Notes: generated by a model from the letters alone, not told the origin. A stretch of 64,000 bases of DNA from Galbula dea (GCA_013399015.1 VWZX01010081.1:3020736-3084735), one strand, 5' to 3'. Shown: positions 1-13,009, numbered from the stretch's first letter. Numbers and translations: made by a program.

Positions 1-3000
1 ACAGAGAAGACACACCAGTCCATAACAATCCTGTGGCCTCAAATACTTTAAGGCACTGCTTCAGCTTCACTCATTCAGCAACACAAAATATTATTTATTG
101 GCTGTTAGAGAGAAATATGGCAGTTTTCCATGGCAAATTCATCCTTGTTTTGAAACACAAGTTATTAGTGCTTAGAAGGGAACTGCAAGCATAGATTTTA
201 AACAGTCTTGCCAAAATACTCTGAAAAACTGCAAGCAAAGCTGCTGGAATGCAGTTTGATACCATACAGTTGCTAATGTCTGGGGATGTCACAGGAGCAC
301 ATTTTCCCTATTTCCAACACAATGGAAAGCACAGAGAGGTTCTTTGCTGGGTGGCAGGTGCTGGAGGAAGGCAGAGCTCATAGGGGCTGCTCTCCTCCCA
401 GTCCTCCCCTCACACAGTCTCAAGTCACAGGCACACAGCACAGGCTTGAAATCAGAGCATTTTTAATCCTCCAGACACCATAATAGAGGTCAAATACCAT
501 TTACAGTGTTTAATATTTTATTTTTAGGAAGACTGATGACATTATAGCTCATTGGATATTTATGAGGAGACTGAGCAGTCTCATTTTCCTGGGTAGTGAG
601 TGCTGTGGACAGAGAAGTTCACCCAGCCCCCAGCTGCTGATGAGCTGCATTGGGAATTTTCTTCTGCCCCACCCAACATCAATATTTTTAAAGCTGTCAA
701 GCCCTATCTGGAGCAAAGCAGCCCATTTTGGTGGTGTTTCCATCCAGCAGAAGGCAACACTGAGGCAACAGAAACTGGCAGGGAGCACTCAGTAGCACAG
801 GTTCATTAAGTCATTGCAGCACAACTTCATTTGGCTGGGGGATATTATTTTCCATGGAAACTCTGGTTTATGCTAAGGCAACTCTGCAGGAGGTCTGCTT
901 GGAAATGCCTGATGTGCTTAGGGGGAACAGAAGGAGGAGCTGGGATCAGGGCTTGTGGGAGCAGAAATATCTTTAGGTTTGTCTCCAAAATGCTGGAACC
1001 CCCTCCCTCCCCCCCAGGACACTGTGCACACCAAGGGTTGGGAGGTGGGATGACCAATAGCAACATGCAGGAGCAAATCTCAGACTCTTTTATTCATAGC
1101 AGGAATAGCCTGACAGGAGTTGTTTTGTCCAGACTGGTCAAAGCTTTGTCTGCAAAGCCACTCTGGATGCCAGGGAAGAGCCCTGTGGTCAGCAGGTCCC
1201 ACAAGTCCTTCCTCTCCACTGTGGGCACTGAGCATGAGGCTACCAGACAACACAACTGCTTCTGCAATGGCAACAGGAGAGTGAGGACTGCAAGTGCAAT
1301 AGCCTGGGACATCTACTAAGATAATGCTTACAGCTTGGTTTGTTTTCCTAAAACCAGGCTATTTGTCTTCCAAAAGTTTCTGTGTCAGGCTGTCAGTGTC
1401 AGATAATGCCAGACTGATATCTGTCCTTTAAACCTTAACAATACCCTCATAAATGGAGTGCTCTGGGCTTTAATTACAAGAACACTCTTTTCCATAGCAT
1501 CCTTGCTTCAGCTTGGTGCTGTATGGAGATGGGAAGGGGCCAGAGTCAGATTGCACACAGCCTGACATGAACCTGGTGTTCCTTGCTCTGAGCACAGAGC
1601 AGATTTACTCTTCTTCACTCAAGTGCCTTCCCTGGTTACATTCTGATAGCTACAAAAATAGCAGCAACTGCCTGGCAAGATGAGAAAAGATTGTGGAAAT
1701 AACCTCTGCTGGAGATGCTAGGAGTGGGGAGGGAGATGTAGATAGAAAAGTAAATAAGGAAGGGGTGAGGAACATGACAAATTTCAGTGCTTGCAGGCTT
1801 CACTTAAAAATTTATAAATAAAATGTAGAGTTATGATAATCAGAAGAGAGTAATAAAGCATTATCTGCTAATCTTCTGAATTTTAAGTGCAGCTGTCAGC
1901 TCCACATGAGTGGGGTTTGTTATCTTTGAAAATCCCTTAGAGACCTTCTGCTGTGTTGACTACTCTCTCTCCCATTATATCACAAGTACAGTTTTCCAAT
2001 TAGTTGGGATACTTGATAGAAGTTTTTCCCTTGACTTAAGAAAGTCAATATTACAAGCAAGAAAAGCTTTAAAAGAGAGGCAATATTTTGCCAGTTTAGT
2101 ATAGCATTTTTATTGACTGAACTTCATCTGTTATATTATGTGAGAGAAAACAGTTAAACATAGACAGGTAGAAAGTTCATTGAATTTGAGTTCTAGAGCT
2201 ATACTACTTAAAACCTGATTTTTTTTCTAGTAGCTGGACAACCTTATTAATTTAAAAGTAAAAGATTAAGTTGAAGGTAAATACTGTCACTATTAAGATG
2301 GTAGAATAACATTCAGTACTCATCTTGCATGACATGCATGTCACAACAAGGAATAATTGTTCAATTTGCTGATTATATTCACATTAAAATACTTCCTCTT
2401 ATTTCTAAATAATTTACTCTAGGTTGTACAAACTACTTTACAGTTTTTTATCATTAGAAATGCAAATTTATCTGTAACAAAACTGCTTGCAATATGAAAA
2501 GCAAAAATTTAATGTCAAGGAGAGTGGCCTAAATATCTGTCACGTTCAGAGACAAGACCCTGACCTGGCAGTCTGCCTACCCACATTAGACAACACCTGC
2601 CCAAAGGTGCCTGATCTGGGCTTGCTCTCTGAAACAGTCTGGACAAGTTAAAATTAATCATCAGTTTGATTTATTGGAGTGACAGATAACAGATTCAGAA
2701 TTGCCACTGATAAGTTGAATAACTGCAAGGAATTGGAGCTCGAGCTAATAATTGAACTCCTGGGGAAGCCTCTGACAAAGTCAGGAAAGTAAAAAAGAAA
2801 AGCTTTAAAACAACACTAAAATCTAATCAAGAGCAATGCTAGCAAAGATGTTAGGCAATGGATTGATGGCACAATTCTTACCAAGAAAGTTTCCCTCCCT
2901 GGTGATGAGGGGAGAAGGAGCAGCCCCTCGGACGTCCTGTGTGACAGCCTGAGGTCTTCAGTCTGTCCCCCCCCAGACAAGCAAATATTCCTTGCATGGG

Positions 3001-5805
3001 ATTTTATAGCCTAATTCTAATTGTCCCTGCCTTCTAGGTGATGTTTAGCATGATTTGGGTGGAGAGCTGAGTACCATAAACGTACTGAGGGGAGTCAATT
3101 TTAATATTCAAATCCCCATTAATTAGGCAAAGGTCTCCATTTGCTCACTGTGGCCTTCAGAACCTGCTTTGAAGCTCTGGTTCTTGTTATCTCAGCCTTG
3201 CTTCATTGGTTTTAGCCAAAACAGGGCCCTCTTATCTTCAGAGGGCTCCCTCCTTCAGGCACCTGGCAGGCCAGCTTTGCAGATTCCATTCACAGAGCTA
3301 ACCCAAACATTTTCATGGTGGTCAGCATCTCAACCTTTCTCATGGAGCACACTAAATCAGTCTCCATTTCTTTCACGCAGAAAACTAGGCCTTCATATCA
3401 CAATATCTGATTTTTCAGGTGATGGCCTACCAAAAAGTATTATTGTTTATTTTTTTCTCATCATTTCCTTTTGTTTCATATGAATGAAAGGCAGCTAGGG
3501 CATTTTTAATTCTACTTTAGGTGGCATTTACAAAGATAATGAGATAATATATCTTTTAGCTTATTAAAGTGGTTAAGACAATTGCTTTCTACCTGAGCTG
3601 AAGAGTTATCAATAAACACTGAGTTCCTTTTAGCTTAGTGTGGTTTTATGTCTAACACAACCCATTAACAGAAAGAGAAGATCCCACTGAGGTGTAAAAT
3701 TCACTGTTCCTTCAGAACTTCTTCACCTGGGAGTTGGCATCTAGCATCAATGCTAAAGTACAAGAGAATACTGCAGTAACAGTCTGAAGCACTGCAAAGT
3801 CCATATAAGAAAGCATACAGTTAGCACAAAGTTTTAGAGAGTTTTAACCTCTAAGACAGCAAAAGACAGGAGGAAAAAAGAGGCTACAGGCTTATTTCTC
3901 TAAAATATCCCATCTTTGTGGACATTGGTTTAGCTCCACTGGTTTGTAGCAAATTGAAGTCTGCAATCTCACAAGGCTCCAATAAAATGCATAATGTTCA
4001 ATTCCTCTCTTTTTGAAACCCTCTGTCCATTATCCTATAGGACTTACATATATACCACTCAGATCTGAAACTAAGTGTTTAAGCTACAGAGCAGACACAC
4101 ATTAAACACAGGTAGAGGCTTATGGCAAACAATTCAGGCAAAAATGTGCTCAAAGCATTATGAAATCTCCTAGTATCTCCATTATTCATACACAGCACAA
4201 CTAGAAGATGCATCCCTGCCCCTCTGATTGTAATAGAAATGTTCTGACCTCAGAAAAATAAATAAACAGCTGGAACTAAACTTCACAAAGGTGGTTTGAT
4301 TTTATGATGAAAGCTAAGGCTTTTTTAAAGATAAACAGACTATGAAGACACACTATAGCTGCTGGCCTTTAAAAAATTGCAGGTTATAACACATTCTCCA
4401 GCTGTTCTGGGGAAAGCAGTAACAATTATGAACAAGCCCCTTAAGGTTATAAATGGATTTTCTGTTAACTATCAAATCTTTCCAGCTATTATATTAATTT
4501 CCTTCTTATTGCCTCTGCTAACTTTACCAATAACATCTCCTCAGCCATCCTATGCAACAAGCTGAGTAATATTCCACAGAGCTGAATATTGATTTATTCT
4601 GGAGAGCTTAAGCTGGAGGCTTTGCTGAAGGAAGCTACTTCTTGGGAAATACTCTCTTAAGTGGGATCCTCTCTTTTCTTGACCTTCTGTGAAGAGATCT
4701 TCATGCAGTACCAACCTTCTGACAACATCTTGTTTGCACCAAGAGAAAGGAAGTGGTCAGTCAAGGTGGTGTTCTCCTGCCAGGTTGTTTGTCCTTTTTT
4801 AGTGTAAGATTACCATCCATGCTGATTTCTTCCATTTCCCAATCTACATGGCTAGGACTCACTTACCACAGAGGGAGCAGAACACATTTTAGGAATCTAG
4901 AACACACATTAGGAACGAGTTAACAGCACATTCCATCTGGGAAGACCCTGTCAGTCTCCCATTGCCTCAGGGCTGACTCAGAAAGACTGCATCAGGACTT
5001 TGTCAGGCTGAGGTTTGGACTAGGGGAGAGAAAACATCAATTTCAATCCTAAATCTGCCACAAATTTACCATAGACCTTCAGCAAAGACATTAAAATGTT
5101 CCATACTTCAATAACCTCCATTATTAAGATGTATAAAGACTTTCCCTTGTTTTGAAAATCTTTCCTGCAAGAGGATAACTGGACTAAATGGATTAAGGGA
5201 GAACAAAAATCCCTTCTGGTCCACCAGGCCTCTAGGCACTACCTACAGCAACGTAGCTCCAGAAGCATGACCTAGACAGGAGTGGCAGTGAGCCAGGCCA
5301 GGTATGAACATCTCTGCCTCCTTCTACTTCTCTGCTTTCCTACACATTCCTCACCATCCCAGTGCTGGAGTTGTCCATGTTTCAGTGACACCCCATGCCT
5401 CATGATGCACAAACTCCTGTGAGCCCCTTTTGCCTTTAGACCATGTATGGAGCAGAGGTTTGATTTGGATCTGAATTTGAGTCTTACTCTGAGTGCAAAT
5501 TCATCCTTGGCACAGGAGAATCCAGTCTGGCAACAGTTCTCTTCCCTGCTATTTTTGATAGTCTTCCAACAAAACAACTAATAGCTGTAGCCTGGAAGAA
5601 ATCTTTTGAGATTGGACCCAAATTATTGCTTATCAATATGACAGCTGCCATGAGGTAAGCAGCAAACTAAAGCTCTGGCACCAACGTGATGTGTGCAAGA
5701 AGAACCCAGCAAAGAAGAGATCCTTGCTTATTGCTTCAGCACATCTCCCTGGCATCTGCAGTGATAAAGGTGAAGGAGGTGGCCATACAGAACCAGAGGT
5801 GTGGG
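1..5805. other. Single-copy non-coding stretch, no gene recognised
   Basis: I see no CR1, LTR or other repeat I recognise here. The longest open frame is 162 codons (831-1319, plus); its translation has no recognisable domain, signal peptide or repeat, and I treat it as chance. Patches at 2521-2770 and 3000-3130 are rich in TAAT and GATA words (for example TTAATTAGG near 3119) and read like slowly evolving vertebrate non-coding DNA, but that is an impression, not a measurement. CpG is rare throughout, as expected for methylated bird intergenic or intronic DNA. Confidence 0.6.
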
Positions 5806-5880
5806 ATAAAGGGAAGGGAAGAGAAGGGAAAGGGGAAGGGAAAGGGAAAGGGAAAGGGAAAGAAGGGAAAGGGAAAGGGA
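5806..5880 (+). repeat. (GGGAAA)n purine microsatellite
   Basis: About 75 bases of almost pure purine built from GGGAAA and GGGAA units, interrupted once near 5860. GGG runs start at 5832, 5838, 5844, 5850, 5856, 5865, 5871 and 5877. From 5832 to 5858 they are spaced by two or three bases, which fits the canonical G-quadruplex pattern on the plus strand. The mirror-symmetric purine strand could also form triplex (H-) DNA. Open frames across it encode only Gly/Lys or Pro/Phe strings and are not genes. Confidence 0.9.
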
Positions 5881-8510
5881 CAAGCAAGGAGATGGTAAGC
5901 ACAAGTTGTTTCTGGTGATGTCAGGAATAGGAGGAAAGAAGGGAAAAACAAGAAAAAGACAAAGATCACCCAAGAGGCATGAGATTATTTTGATATTATT
6001 GCAGTTCCCCTCCTTCAAAAAGCTAAGTCCTTGGATGAGTTTCCTCAAAAGCTCACTTCCAATTGATACACATCAAATTAGCACATCATTACCCATGCGT
6101 TTTTTTAGGGATATTAGCTCAACTGAACTAAAAATCAGGTCTAACTGAGACTAAATTCACACTAAATATGGCCTAATTTCAAACAGCAGGCACCCATTGT
6201 GGAGGAGCCATGAGTTCCTGGAAGCCTGGCTGAGATTTGGGCCTTGCTGCAGTTTTCACTAAGCTGCTGTGAATTTTGGTGTGTGTTTCCACAGCACGTG
6301 CCAAGCCTCAGAGGAGACTAAGCTTCAAGGGAGGAAGAAGAAAGCTTAATTAAAAGCAAACTAAACTCATTGCACTGAATCCTTTGAGATACTTTCACCT
6401 AGTTCTGGTTTTAAATACTGCTGCAGCAGGACTTGCTGGAAGCAAAGTGACTCTAAAACATTGTTTGTAAAACTTCTTTTGCAAAACTTCTTGTGCATGG
6501 AATTACCCCAGAATGTTTTACAGCTAATGACACACAAAACACATCCCATAAGAAGGGGAAGATCAGGCAGGAATCATGCCACTTGCCACAATCAAGCTCA
6601 AAACCCAATAAATTCAAGATGGCTAAATTGTCTGGGGGGATTCTGAGGCTGAAGAATTTAACTGGACCTCATAAAGGTCCAAAGAAACAGGGAGGAAAGT
6701 AAAAAGAAGACAATTTTCTTCTTGCTCTTTTTATAGGTTCTGTAAAAACATTGCCTAAGACAAGCTTTCACCTTCCAAAATAACTGGTCCACGTTGTACA
6801 AGCATTCTCCAGTTCCTATTTCAGACTTTTGCCCAGGATGGTACAAGAAATCCCACCAGGAAGCAGCAGCCTAAAGCCTGAAGCTAAAACCTGATTAATT
6901 GATGGAAGAAGTCTTTTTCTCCTCTGTCCAGATAATGAAGCCTCTATCCTCTAGACATGGAGCTGGCCATACAGTCCATTTTGCAATGGAGTCTTATAAA
7001 CTCATAGTTCTGGGAAGGAGAATGGCAAGGGAACAGGACTGGTGATTGCCTGGCCCCAAGGAACAGCAGGCTCCACACTGTACGGTCCAAGCTCAGCTTG
7101 GTATTGATTTCTCTGCTTACCATCAGTCAGAGAACCAGTTAAGTCATTAAAAACATGTTTTTCATACTACTGGGACAGATGCTACTCCACAACAGTGTGC
7201 AGTTAAACTACCAAGCTAAAATTGCATTGGTAGTTTTATCTCCTTCCTTTCCTGACCTTCATAGGTTTAAAAAAACAGATACTTAACCTTGCATTAATGA
7301 CAGGGGGTTTATTGCACAATATTACACATTTAAAGCCATTATTATAACCTCTGCTCCTAGGTATAAAAGGCTGAGAGCCATTCAAATACATGCCAGGAAA
7401 ATGACTGGTGAGGAAGAAAAGGAAACCTTTCTGTTACCATCTTTTGGGGTTTTTTTTTAAACTCAGTTATTAAGCTTAGCTCTCCTAGTTACTACACTGG
7501 AAGCTCTCACCCCTAACAAAATTATAGGGATAGTCCTACTGTTTTTAAGAGTGACCAGTGTAATGCTAATTGTGGGACCATAATTCAAAAGTTAGGCCTT
7601 GTCTTCACAAGAAGTAGGTTTAGCATTTGCCAATTACATGTAAAATTCTAGTAAAGGCAAAAATCAGCATCATCCTGACATGTAAACTGAGTTAAAGAAG
7701 AACCCAAGCATAAACTTCATTTTCCAGGCATTATCTCCCATTGTCTATATGCTCACAGAAAATCCTCTCCCACAAGCTTTGTGTTGTTTAAAATCCTGGT
7801 TGCTGGAGGTGTAGGGTAGAGCTGGCAAGCTCCTCCTGGGCTGCCTTTCTTATGGGTGCAATGAAAACACACTGATGCTCAGCCTGTTATCTCATGCCTG
7901 CTTTCACCTTGTATTCAACCTATGGAGATGTTCATGAGCAACCACCATTGCTATGCTGCTGTGTAGCTCTAGTTTGCAAGCCAGGCCTGGCAGGCAGTCA
8001 TACACCTCAGGAAATGAATCTATTTTTTGTATCAACAGTCCTTTAAAGTCCCTTAATTTTGGTGGTTTATCTCCAATAAGCATTTTGAAGGCAGAATTTC
8101 AATTCCTAGGTCTTTGGAGCAAAGCAGACCTAAGCTAACTGGAAAGACCACATGCTTGATAATGTTCTTCTGGTGTTGCATTAGCTACCACTTGTGATTC
8201 AACTTTACCCACTGGAGCCACAGTTTTGCATTCAGGTGGAGCAATCCAGTAGTTACCAGACCTTATCAATATGCAATAAAAGGTGGCAGCAGTTGTTCAT
8301 GCTATCCCTGGGAATGCCAGATGGCCTTTTCTGGCTCATGATCCAGATAGATTGCTGGTTATGTTGTTAGTTTACTTCAAATGTCTGTTTGCTTTAAACA
8401 GTGTTATGTTTTCTAATGCTATTTCTTGGGGGGAAAAAAAACACATGAATTTATTCCTTTCACTAGCCATTTCTCTCTTAAAATACATTTTCTCCTCCTC
8501 CAAAAGCACT
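5881..8510. other. Single-copy non-coding stretch
   Basis: No recognisable gene or repeat. Open frames are short (106 codons or fewer) and compositionally random. A few A or T runs occur (7448-7458, 8432-8440). I see nothing else here. Confidence 0.6.
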
Positions 8511-8599
8511 CTCAGAATCACAGGTTGGAAGAGACCTCTAAGATTGTCAAGTCCAACCATCAACTAATCAGGACCATGCCACTAAACCATGTCCCAAAG
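8511..8599 (-). mobile_element. CR1 LINE, short 3' fragment
   Basis: On the plus strand it starts with the reversed CR1 tail (AGAATCACAGGTTGGAAGAG), followed by the reversed 3' end ending in CCACTAAACCATGTCCC. This is the subfamily whose tail reads 'GGACATGGTTTAGTGG..' in sense orientation. Only about 90 bases of the 3' end remain, typical of 5' truncation during target-primed reverse transcription. It has no coding capacity. Confidence 0.88.
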
Positions 8600-9206
8600 G
8601 GAAAAGCCAAAACATGGAATAAAATAAACTGCAGTTGCAGTCTGCTGCCTACAACTGGGTGAAGGAAATTTGGTTCTGAAAGCTGTTGTGAGGTGCAAGT
8701 ATTAGCAGGAAGTTAGGAATTTAGCTACTTTCTTTTAGCCAGAGATTTTAAGTGAAAAAAAAAAAAAACACTTTGGAAGGCTGCAGGCCTTGAAGTTGTG
8801 TTGGTGTGAGGAGGTCAGATCTTGTGAGCATTATTTGTTATAATATGTATTTGGGACTATTTTGGATGTAAGAAAAGTGCTGATCCTGAGATCCTTCTGT
8901 CCTACAGGATATAGCTGATTGGGACCACACTGCAAGAATGATAGATGTTAAGCAATCTGCCAGATTATTCTACATAGGCAAAGAGTTTGTGCTTTTGTTG
9001 AGCTTCAACACTTTTAAAATGCATGTGGATGCTTTCCTGCTACACCTGGGATTGGCTGCTCAGTGACAGATGCATTGGTGGTAGAAAAGAATAAATTAAG
9101 AAGTAACATTTCATCAGGAAATAGCTGAAGCAGAACACATGGGATGGTGAAACTTGGTTAAAACTTACTATATGTGAAGCATATATTAATACATATGTAT
9201 CTGAAA

Positions 9207-9487
9207 AGGTTGGTCTCTTCTCCTAGGTAATAAGCAACAGGATGAGAGGAAACAGCCTCAAGTTGTGCCAGGGGAGGTTTAGGTTTAATAGTAGGAAAAT
9301 TTTCTTCATTACAAGAGTGCTTCAGGATTGGAACAGGCTGCCCAGGGAAGTGGTAGAGTCCCCATCCCTGGAGGGGTTCAAAAAGCATGTAGATTTGGTG
9401 CTTAGGGATATGGTTTAGAGGTGACATGGCAGTGTTAGGCTAATGGCTGGACTCAGTCATCTTGGAGGTCTTCTCCAGCCTTAAGAC
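9207..9487 (+). mobile_element. CR1 LINE 3' fragment (GACATGG-tail subfamily)
   Basis: Sense-orientation CR1. It runs from the end of ORF2 (GGTTGGTCTCTTCTCC, then ACAAGAGGAAATGG-like sequence, then CAGGCTGCCCAGGGAAGTGG) through the 3' UTR to TCTTCTCCAGCCTTAAG. The ORF2 C-terminus (..WNRLPREVVESPSLEGFKKH..) is still readable but carries stops. A second CR1 of another subfamily follows directly in the same orientation. It lacks the usual ATTCTATG octamer tail, probably because the next element interrupts or abuts it. Confidence 0.92.
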
Positions 9488-9755
9488 AATGGAGAATGGT
9501 TATAAGCTAAAGGAGGGGAAATTTAGATTGGAGATTAGGAGTAAATTCTTTACCAGGAGGGTGGTTAGGCACTGGAACAGGTTGCCCAGGGAGGTTGTGG
9601 CTGCCCCATCCCTGGCAGTGTTCAAGGCCAGGCTGGATGTGGCCCTGGGCAACCTGGTCTAATGATTGGCATCCCTGCCCATGGCAGGGGGGTTGGAACT
9701 AGATGATCTTTAAGGTCCCTTTCAAGCTGAGCCATTCTATGATTCTAAGATTATG
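9488..9755 (+). mobile_element. CR1 LINE 3' fragment (CCCATGGCAGGGGGG-tail subfamily)
   Basis: Sense-orientation CR1 with an intact stretch of the ORF2 C-terminus in one frame (FFTRRVVRHWNRLPREVV; frame closes at 9662). The 3' UTR follows with the stem-loop CCTGCCCATGGCAGGG, GGTTGGAACTAGATGATC and a short octamer tail (ATTCTATGATTCTAAG). The left edge of the duplicated block (9616) lies inside this element. Confidence 0.95.
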
Positions 9756-10974
9756 GTAGCAGGATGGAAGTTACATGGTTTTTTAAAAAATAAGAGACAA
9801 TAAAAACTTGGAAAAGCACAAACTTTCCATTTCATTGTATCCCTAGGTCTTTATGGTTCACCTTAGATCTTCTAGTATCCTGAGGAGACCTTTTAAATGC
9901 AGTAAAATGTCTGCCCCAGGTAAAATTGCTGGCACTTTAGAAGAAAGGTTTTGTAAGTTGTGGTTTATAATGCATGTGGGATTTGAAAAGCACATTTTTT
10001 CTTATCTTGAAGATAAGTCTTATTAAGATGGCATACCACCTTGGAGGCAATAATGGGCTTTTTCCATGCTTCAGGTTTGCAATAATACTATTTCTTGTAA
10101 AAAAGGGGGTTTTTATCCCAGATGAGGTTGATGCTTTCTGATCCAATATTGTTACAGTAAGATACAGAAATCACCACTGCCAATATAAATCACCAATAAT
10201 CAATTTACAGCTAGACTTAAATCTCTTGTTTTTCACCCTGTCTTTCCCTCACATCTTCACAAGTAAAGCTACTTGGAGTACATAGTGCAGTTTTAAAACA
10301 AAATATAATCTAAAGATGACAGAAATCTAATCAGTCAGCAAATCCAAATCAGGATTTTAAATATACTTCTAATTATACTTCTAAGTAATTATTTCTTCTA
10401 AATGCTTTCAGAAATCGAATTTCAGGGCTCTCCTTGCACCTCTGAACCTAGCCAGCATCTCCAGGACACAGCTTGGCTATTACCCCACCACCCAGCCAAC
10501 AGAATGGGTTCCAGAACTGTGTTTTACAGACAGCAGGCTTTGAAAGCTCCCATACTGTCAATTCTGTTAGCCTGTACTTCCTTTAGTTGACTTGCCAACC
10601 AGAATTACAGCATTTTAAATACACAGATTGTTCTGAAATGTTCTGTTGTATGACACTGGGTATTAAAGTAAATCTTGCTGAATGCATGCAAAGGCAGGTG
10701 AATCACTTTAAACAGCATAATAGGCATGCACACTTCAATTATTCTAGTGTTTCATCCACCTGTAAAGTATTGTTTCAAGCAAACTAGATTTAACAGAACA
10801 TTGGCTTTATAGTAGCATCAATTTGTCAACTAAATTAGAACAATAAATATCCAAAAAACTCTTGCCATAGACTTGCCTTTTAAATCTAAATATAGAAGAC
10901 AATTACCAACAGAAAACCTCTTCTAAATGGCTTCTGATCAGGAGGTGGGATGGGATCATACAGCTCTCCCATGC
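9756..10974. other. Single-copy stretch inside duplicated block
   Basis: AT-rich DNA without a recognisable gene or repeat; open frames are 69 codons or fewer. Its twin is 11791-13009. I see nothing else in it. Confidence 0.6.
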
Positions 10975-11514
10975 TGTCAAGGGGCAAGGCTGGGCTGACC
11001 ACCAACCCATTGATAGACACTCCCTGTTTACCCCCTTTTCTCCCCCCTCCCCCAGGAAGGGAAAGGGGATAAGAGAGACAGAGAGATTTGTGGATTGGAA
11101 AATAAAACTAAAACCACTTTAATAATAATAATAATAATGATAAATGAAAACTATACAAATATGTACAGAACTCAATCCCAAACCCAGCCCCACCTTGATG
11201 GCAACTACGTCCCCACTGATACTGCAGCAAGGCCTCAGCAGCAGATGGGAGCCAGGCTCAGGGGCTGGATCCTGCTACTGGATGCAGGAACTTGTGGATC
11301 AGGATGGAGGGCAGAACAGACAGAGTTCTCCCCTAATGCTGCCCACCAAAGTGCAGGAGAAGAGGAAGACCAGAAAGGAAGAACAATCTAGCAAGGGGGA
11401 GCTGCCCCCCAGTTTATAGATCCAATATGATGTATATGGGTTGGAATACTTTAGTTGGTCAGTTTGGGGTCACCTGTCCTGTCTGCTCCTCCATGAAGGT
11501 GCAGCCTTTACCCT
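10975..11514 (-). mobile_element. Endogenous retrovirus LTR, minus strand, cut by gap
   Basis: Same LTR as at 13010-13768, here missing the 219 bases that would lie to its right because the assembly gap begins at 11515. On the plus strand it begins TGTCAAGGGGCAAGG (the reverse of an LTR 3' end in ..GACA). It includes an (AAT)6 tract at 11121-11138. No viral protein frame is present. Confidence 0.88.
11121..11138 (+). repeat. (AAT)6 microsatellite
   Basis: Six perfect AAT units inside the LTR; the same six-unit tract is at 13156-13173 in the other copy. The equal repeat number fits a duplicated assembly of one locus, since microsatellites usually differ between old duplicates. Confidence 0.9.
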
Positions 11515-11650
11515 NNNNNNNNNNNNNNNNNNNNNNNNNNNNNNNNNNNNNNNNNNNNNNNNNNNNNNNNNNNNNNNNNNNNNNNNNNNNNNNNNNNNNN
11601 NNNNNNNNNNNNNNNNNNNNNNNNNNNNNNNNNNNNNNNNNNNNNNNNNN
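11515..11650. other. Assembly gap (136 N)
   Basis: A run of 136 Ns. It is flanked on both sides by ends of the same 1,899-base sequence, so it probably does not represent missing DNA. Confidence 0.99.
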
Positions 11651-11790
11651 CAGTGTTCAAGGCCAGGCTGGATGTGGCCCTGGGCAACCTGGTCTAATGA
11701 TTGGCATCCCTGCCCATGGCAGGGGGGTTGGAACTAGATGATCTTTAAGGTCCCTTTCAAGCTGAGCCATTCTATGATTCTAAGATTATG
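11651..11790 (+). mobile_element. CR1 3' end, duplicate of 9616-9755
   Basis: The last 140 bases of the CR1 at 9488-9755, repeated because of the duplicated block. It should not be counted as an independent insertion. Confidence 0.93.
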
Positions 11791-13009
11791 GTAGCAGGAT
11801 GGAAGTTACATGGTTTTTTAAAAAATAAGAGACAATAAAAACTTGGAAAAGCACAAACTTTCCATTTCATTGTATCCCTAGGTCTTTATGGTTCACCTTA
11901 GATCTTCTAGTATCCTGAGGAGACCTTTTAAATGCAGTAAAATGTCTGCCCCAGGTAAAATTGCTGGCACTTTAGAAGAAAGGTTTTGTAAGTTGTGGTT
12001 TATAATGCATGTGGGATTTGAAAAGCACATTTTTTCTTATCTTGAAGATAAGTCTTATTAAGATGGCATACCACCTTGGAGGCAATAATGGGCTTTTTCC
12101 ATGCTTCAGGTTTGCAATAATACTATTTCTTGTAAAAAAGGGGGTTTTTATCCCAGATGAGGTTGATGCTTTCTGATCCAATATTGTTACAGTAAGATAC
12201 AGAAATCACCACTGCCAATATAAATCACCAATAATCAATTTACACCTAGACTTAAATCTCTTGTTTTTCACCCTGTCTTTCCCTCACATCTTCACAAGTA
12301 AAGCTACTTGGAGTACATAGTGCAGTTTTAAAACAAAATATAATCTAGAGATGACAGAAATCTAATCAGTCAGCAAATCCAAATCAGGATTTTAAATATA
12401 CTTCTAATTATACTTCTAAGTAATTATTTCTTCTAAATGCTTTCAGAAATCGAATTTCAGGGCTCTCCTTGCACCTCTGAACCTAGCCAGCATCTCCAGG
12501 ACACAGCTTGGCTATTACCCCACCACCCAGCCAACAGAATGGGTTCCAGAACTGTGTTTTACAGACAGCAGGCTTTGAAAGCTCCCATACTGTCAATTCT
12601 GTTAGCCTGTACTTCCTTTAGTTGACTTGCCAACCAGAATTACAGCATTTTAAATACACAGATTGTTCTGAAATGTTCTGTTGTATGACACTGGGTATTA
12701 AAGTAAATCTTGCTGAATGCATGCAAAGGCAGGTGAATCACTTTAAACAGCATAATAGGCATGCACACTTCAATTATTCTAGTGTTTCATCCACCTGTAA
12801 AGTATTGTTTCAAGCAAACTAGATTTAACAGAACATTGGCTTTATAGTAGCATCAATTTGTCAACTAAATTAGAACAATAAATATCCAAAAAACTCTTGC
12901 CATAGACTTGCCTTTTAAATCTAAATATAGAAGACAATTACCAACAGAAAACCTCTTCTAAATGGCTTCTGATCAGGAGGTGGGATGGGATCATACAGCT
13001 CTCCCATGC
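11791..13009. other. Single-copy stretch, duplicate of 9756-10974
   Basis: Same content as 9756-10974, with the two base differences seen at 12245 and 12348. No gene recognised. Confidence 0.7.

Larger units (their letters stand above)
9616..11514 (+). repeat. Duplicated block, left copy (ends at gap)
   Basis: 1,899 bases that recur at 11651-13549 with a constant offset of 2,035, no indels, and two differences found by eye: G at 10210 versus C at 12245, and A at 10313 versus G at 12348. The block contains the end of a CR1, about 1.2 kb of single-copy DNA and most of an LTR. Its right edge is the first N. Both the position and the near-identity point to an overlap between two contigs (or two haplotypes) that the assembler did not merge. 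Confidence 0.97.

Noticed and set aside
831..1319. 162-codon open frame on the plus strand
   Set aside because: No recognisable domain, no conserved motif, no promoter-like or CpG-rich upstream sequence. Length is within reach of chance in a window this size.
2330..2343. Perfect 14-base palindrome TGACATGCATGTCA
   Set aside because: About four such palindromes are expected by chance in 64 kb; nothing around it supports a binding site.
5686..5969. Gly/Lys- and Pro/Phe-repeat open frames in several frames
   Set aside because: They are translations of the GGGAAA microsatellite and not proteins.
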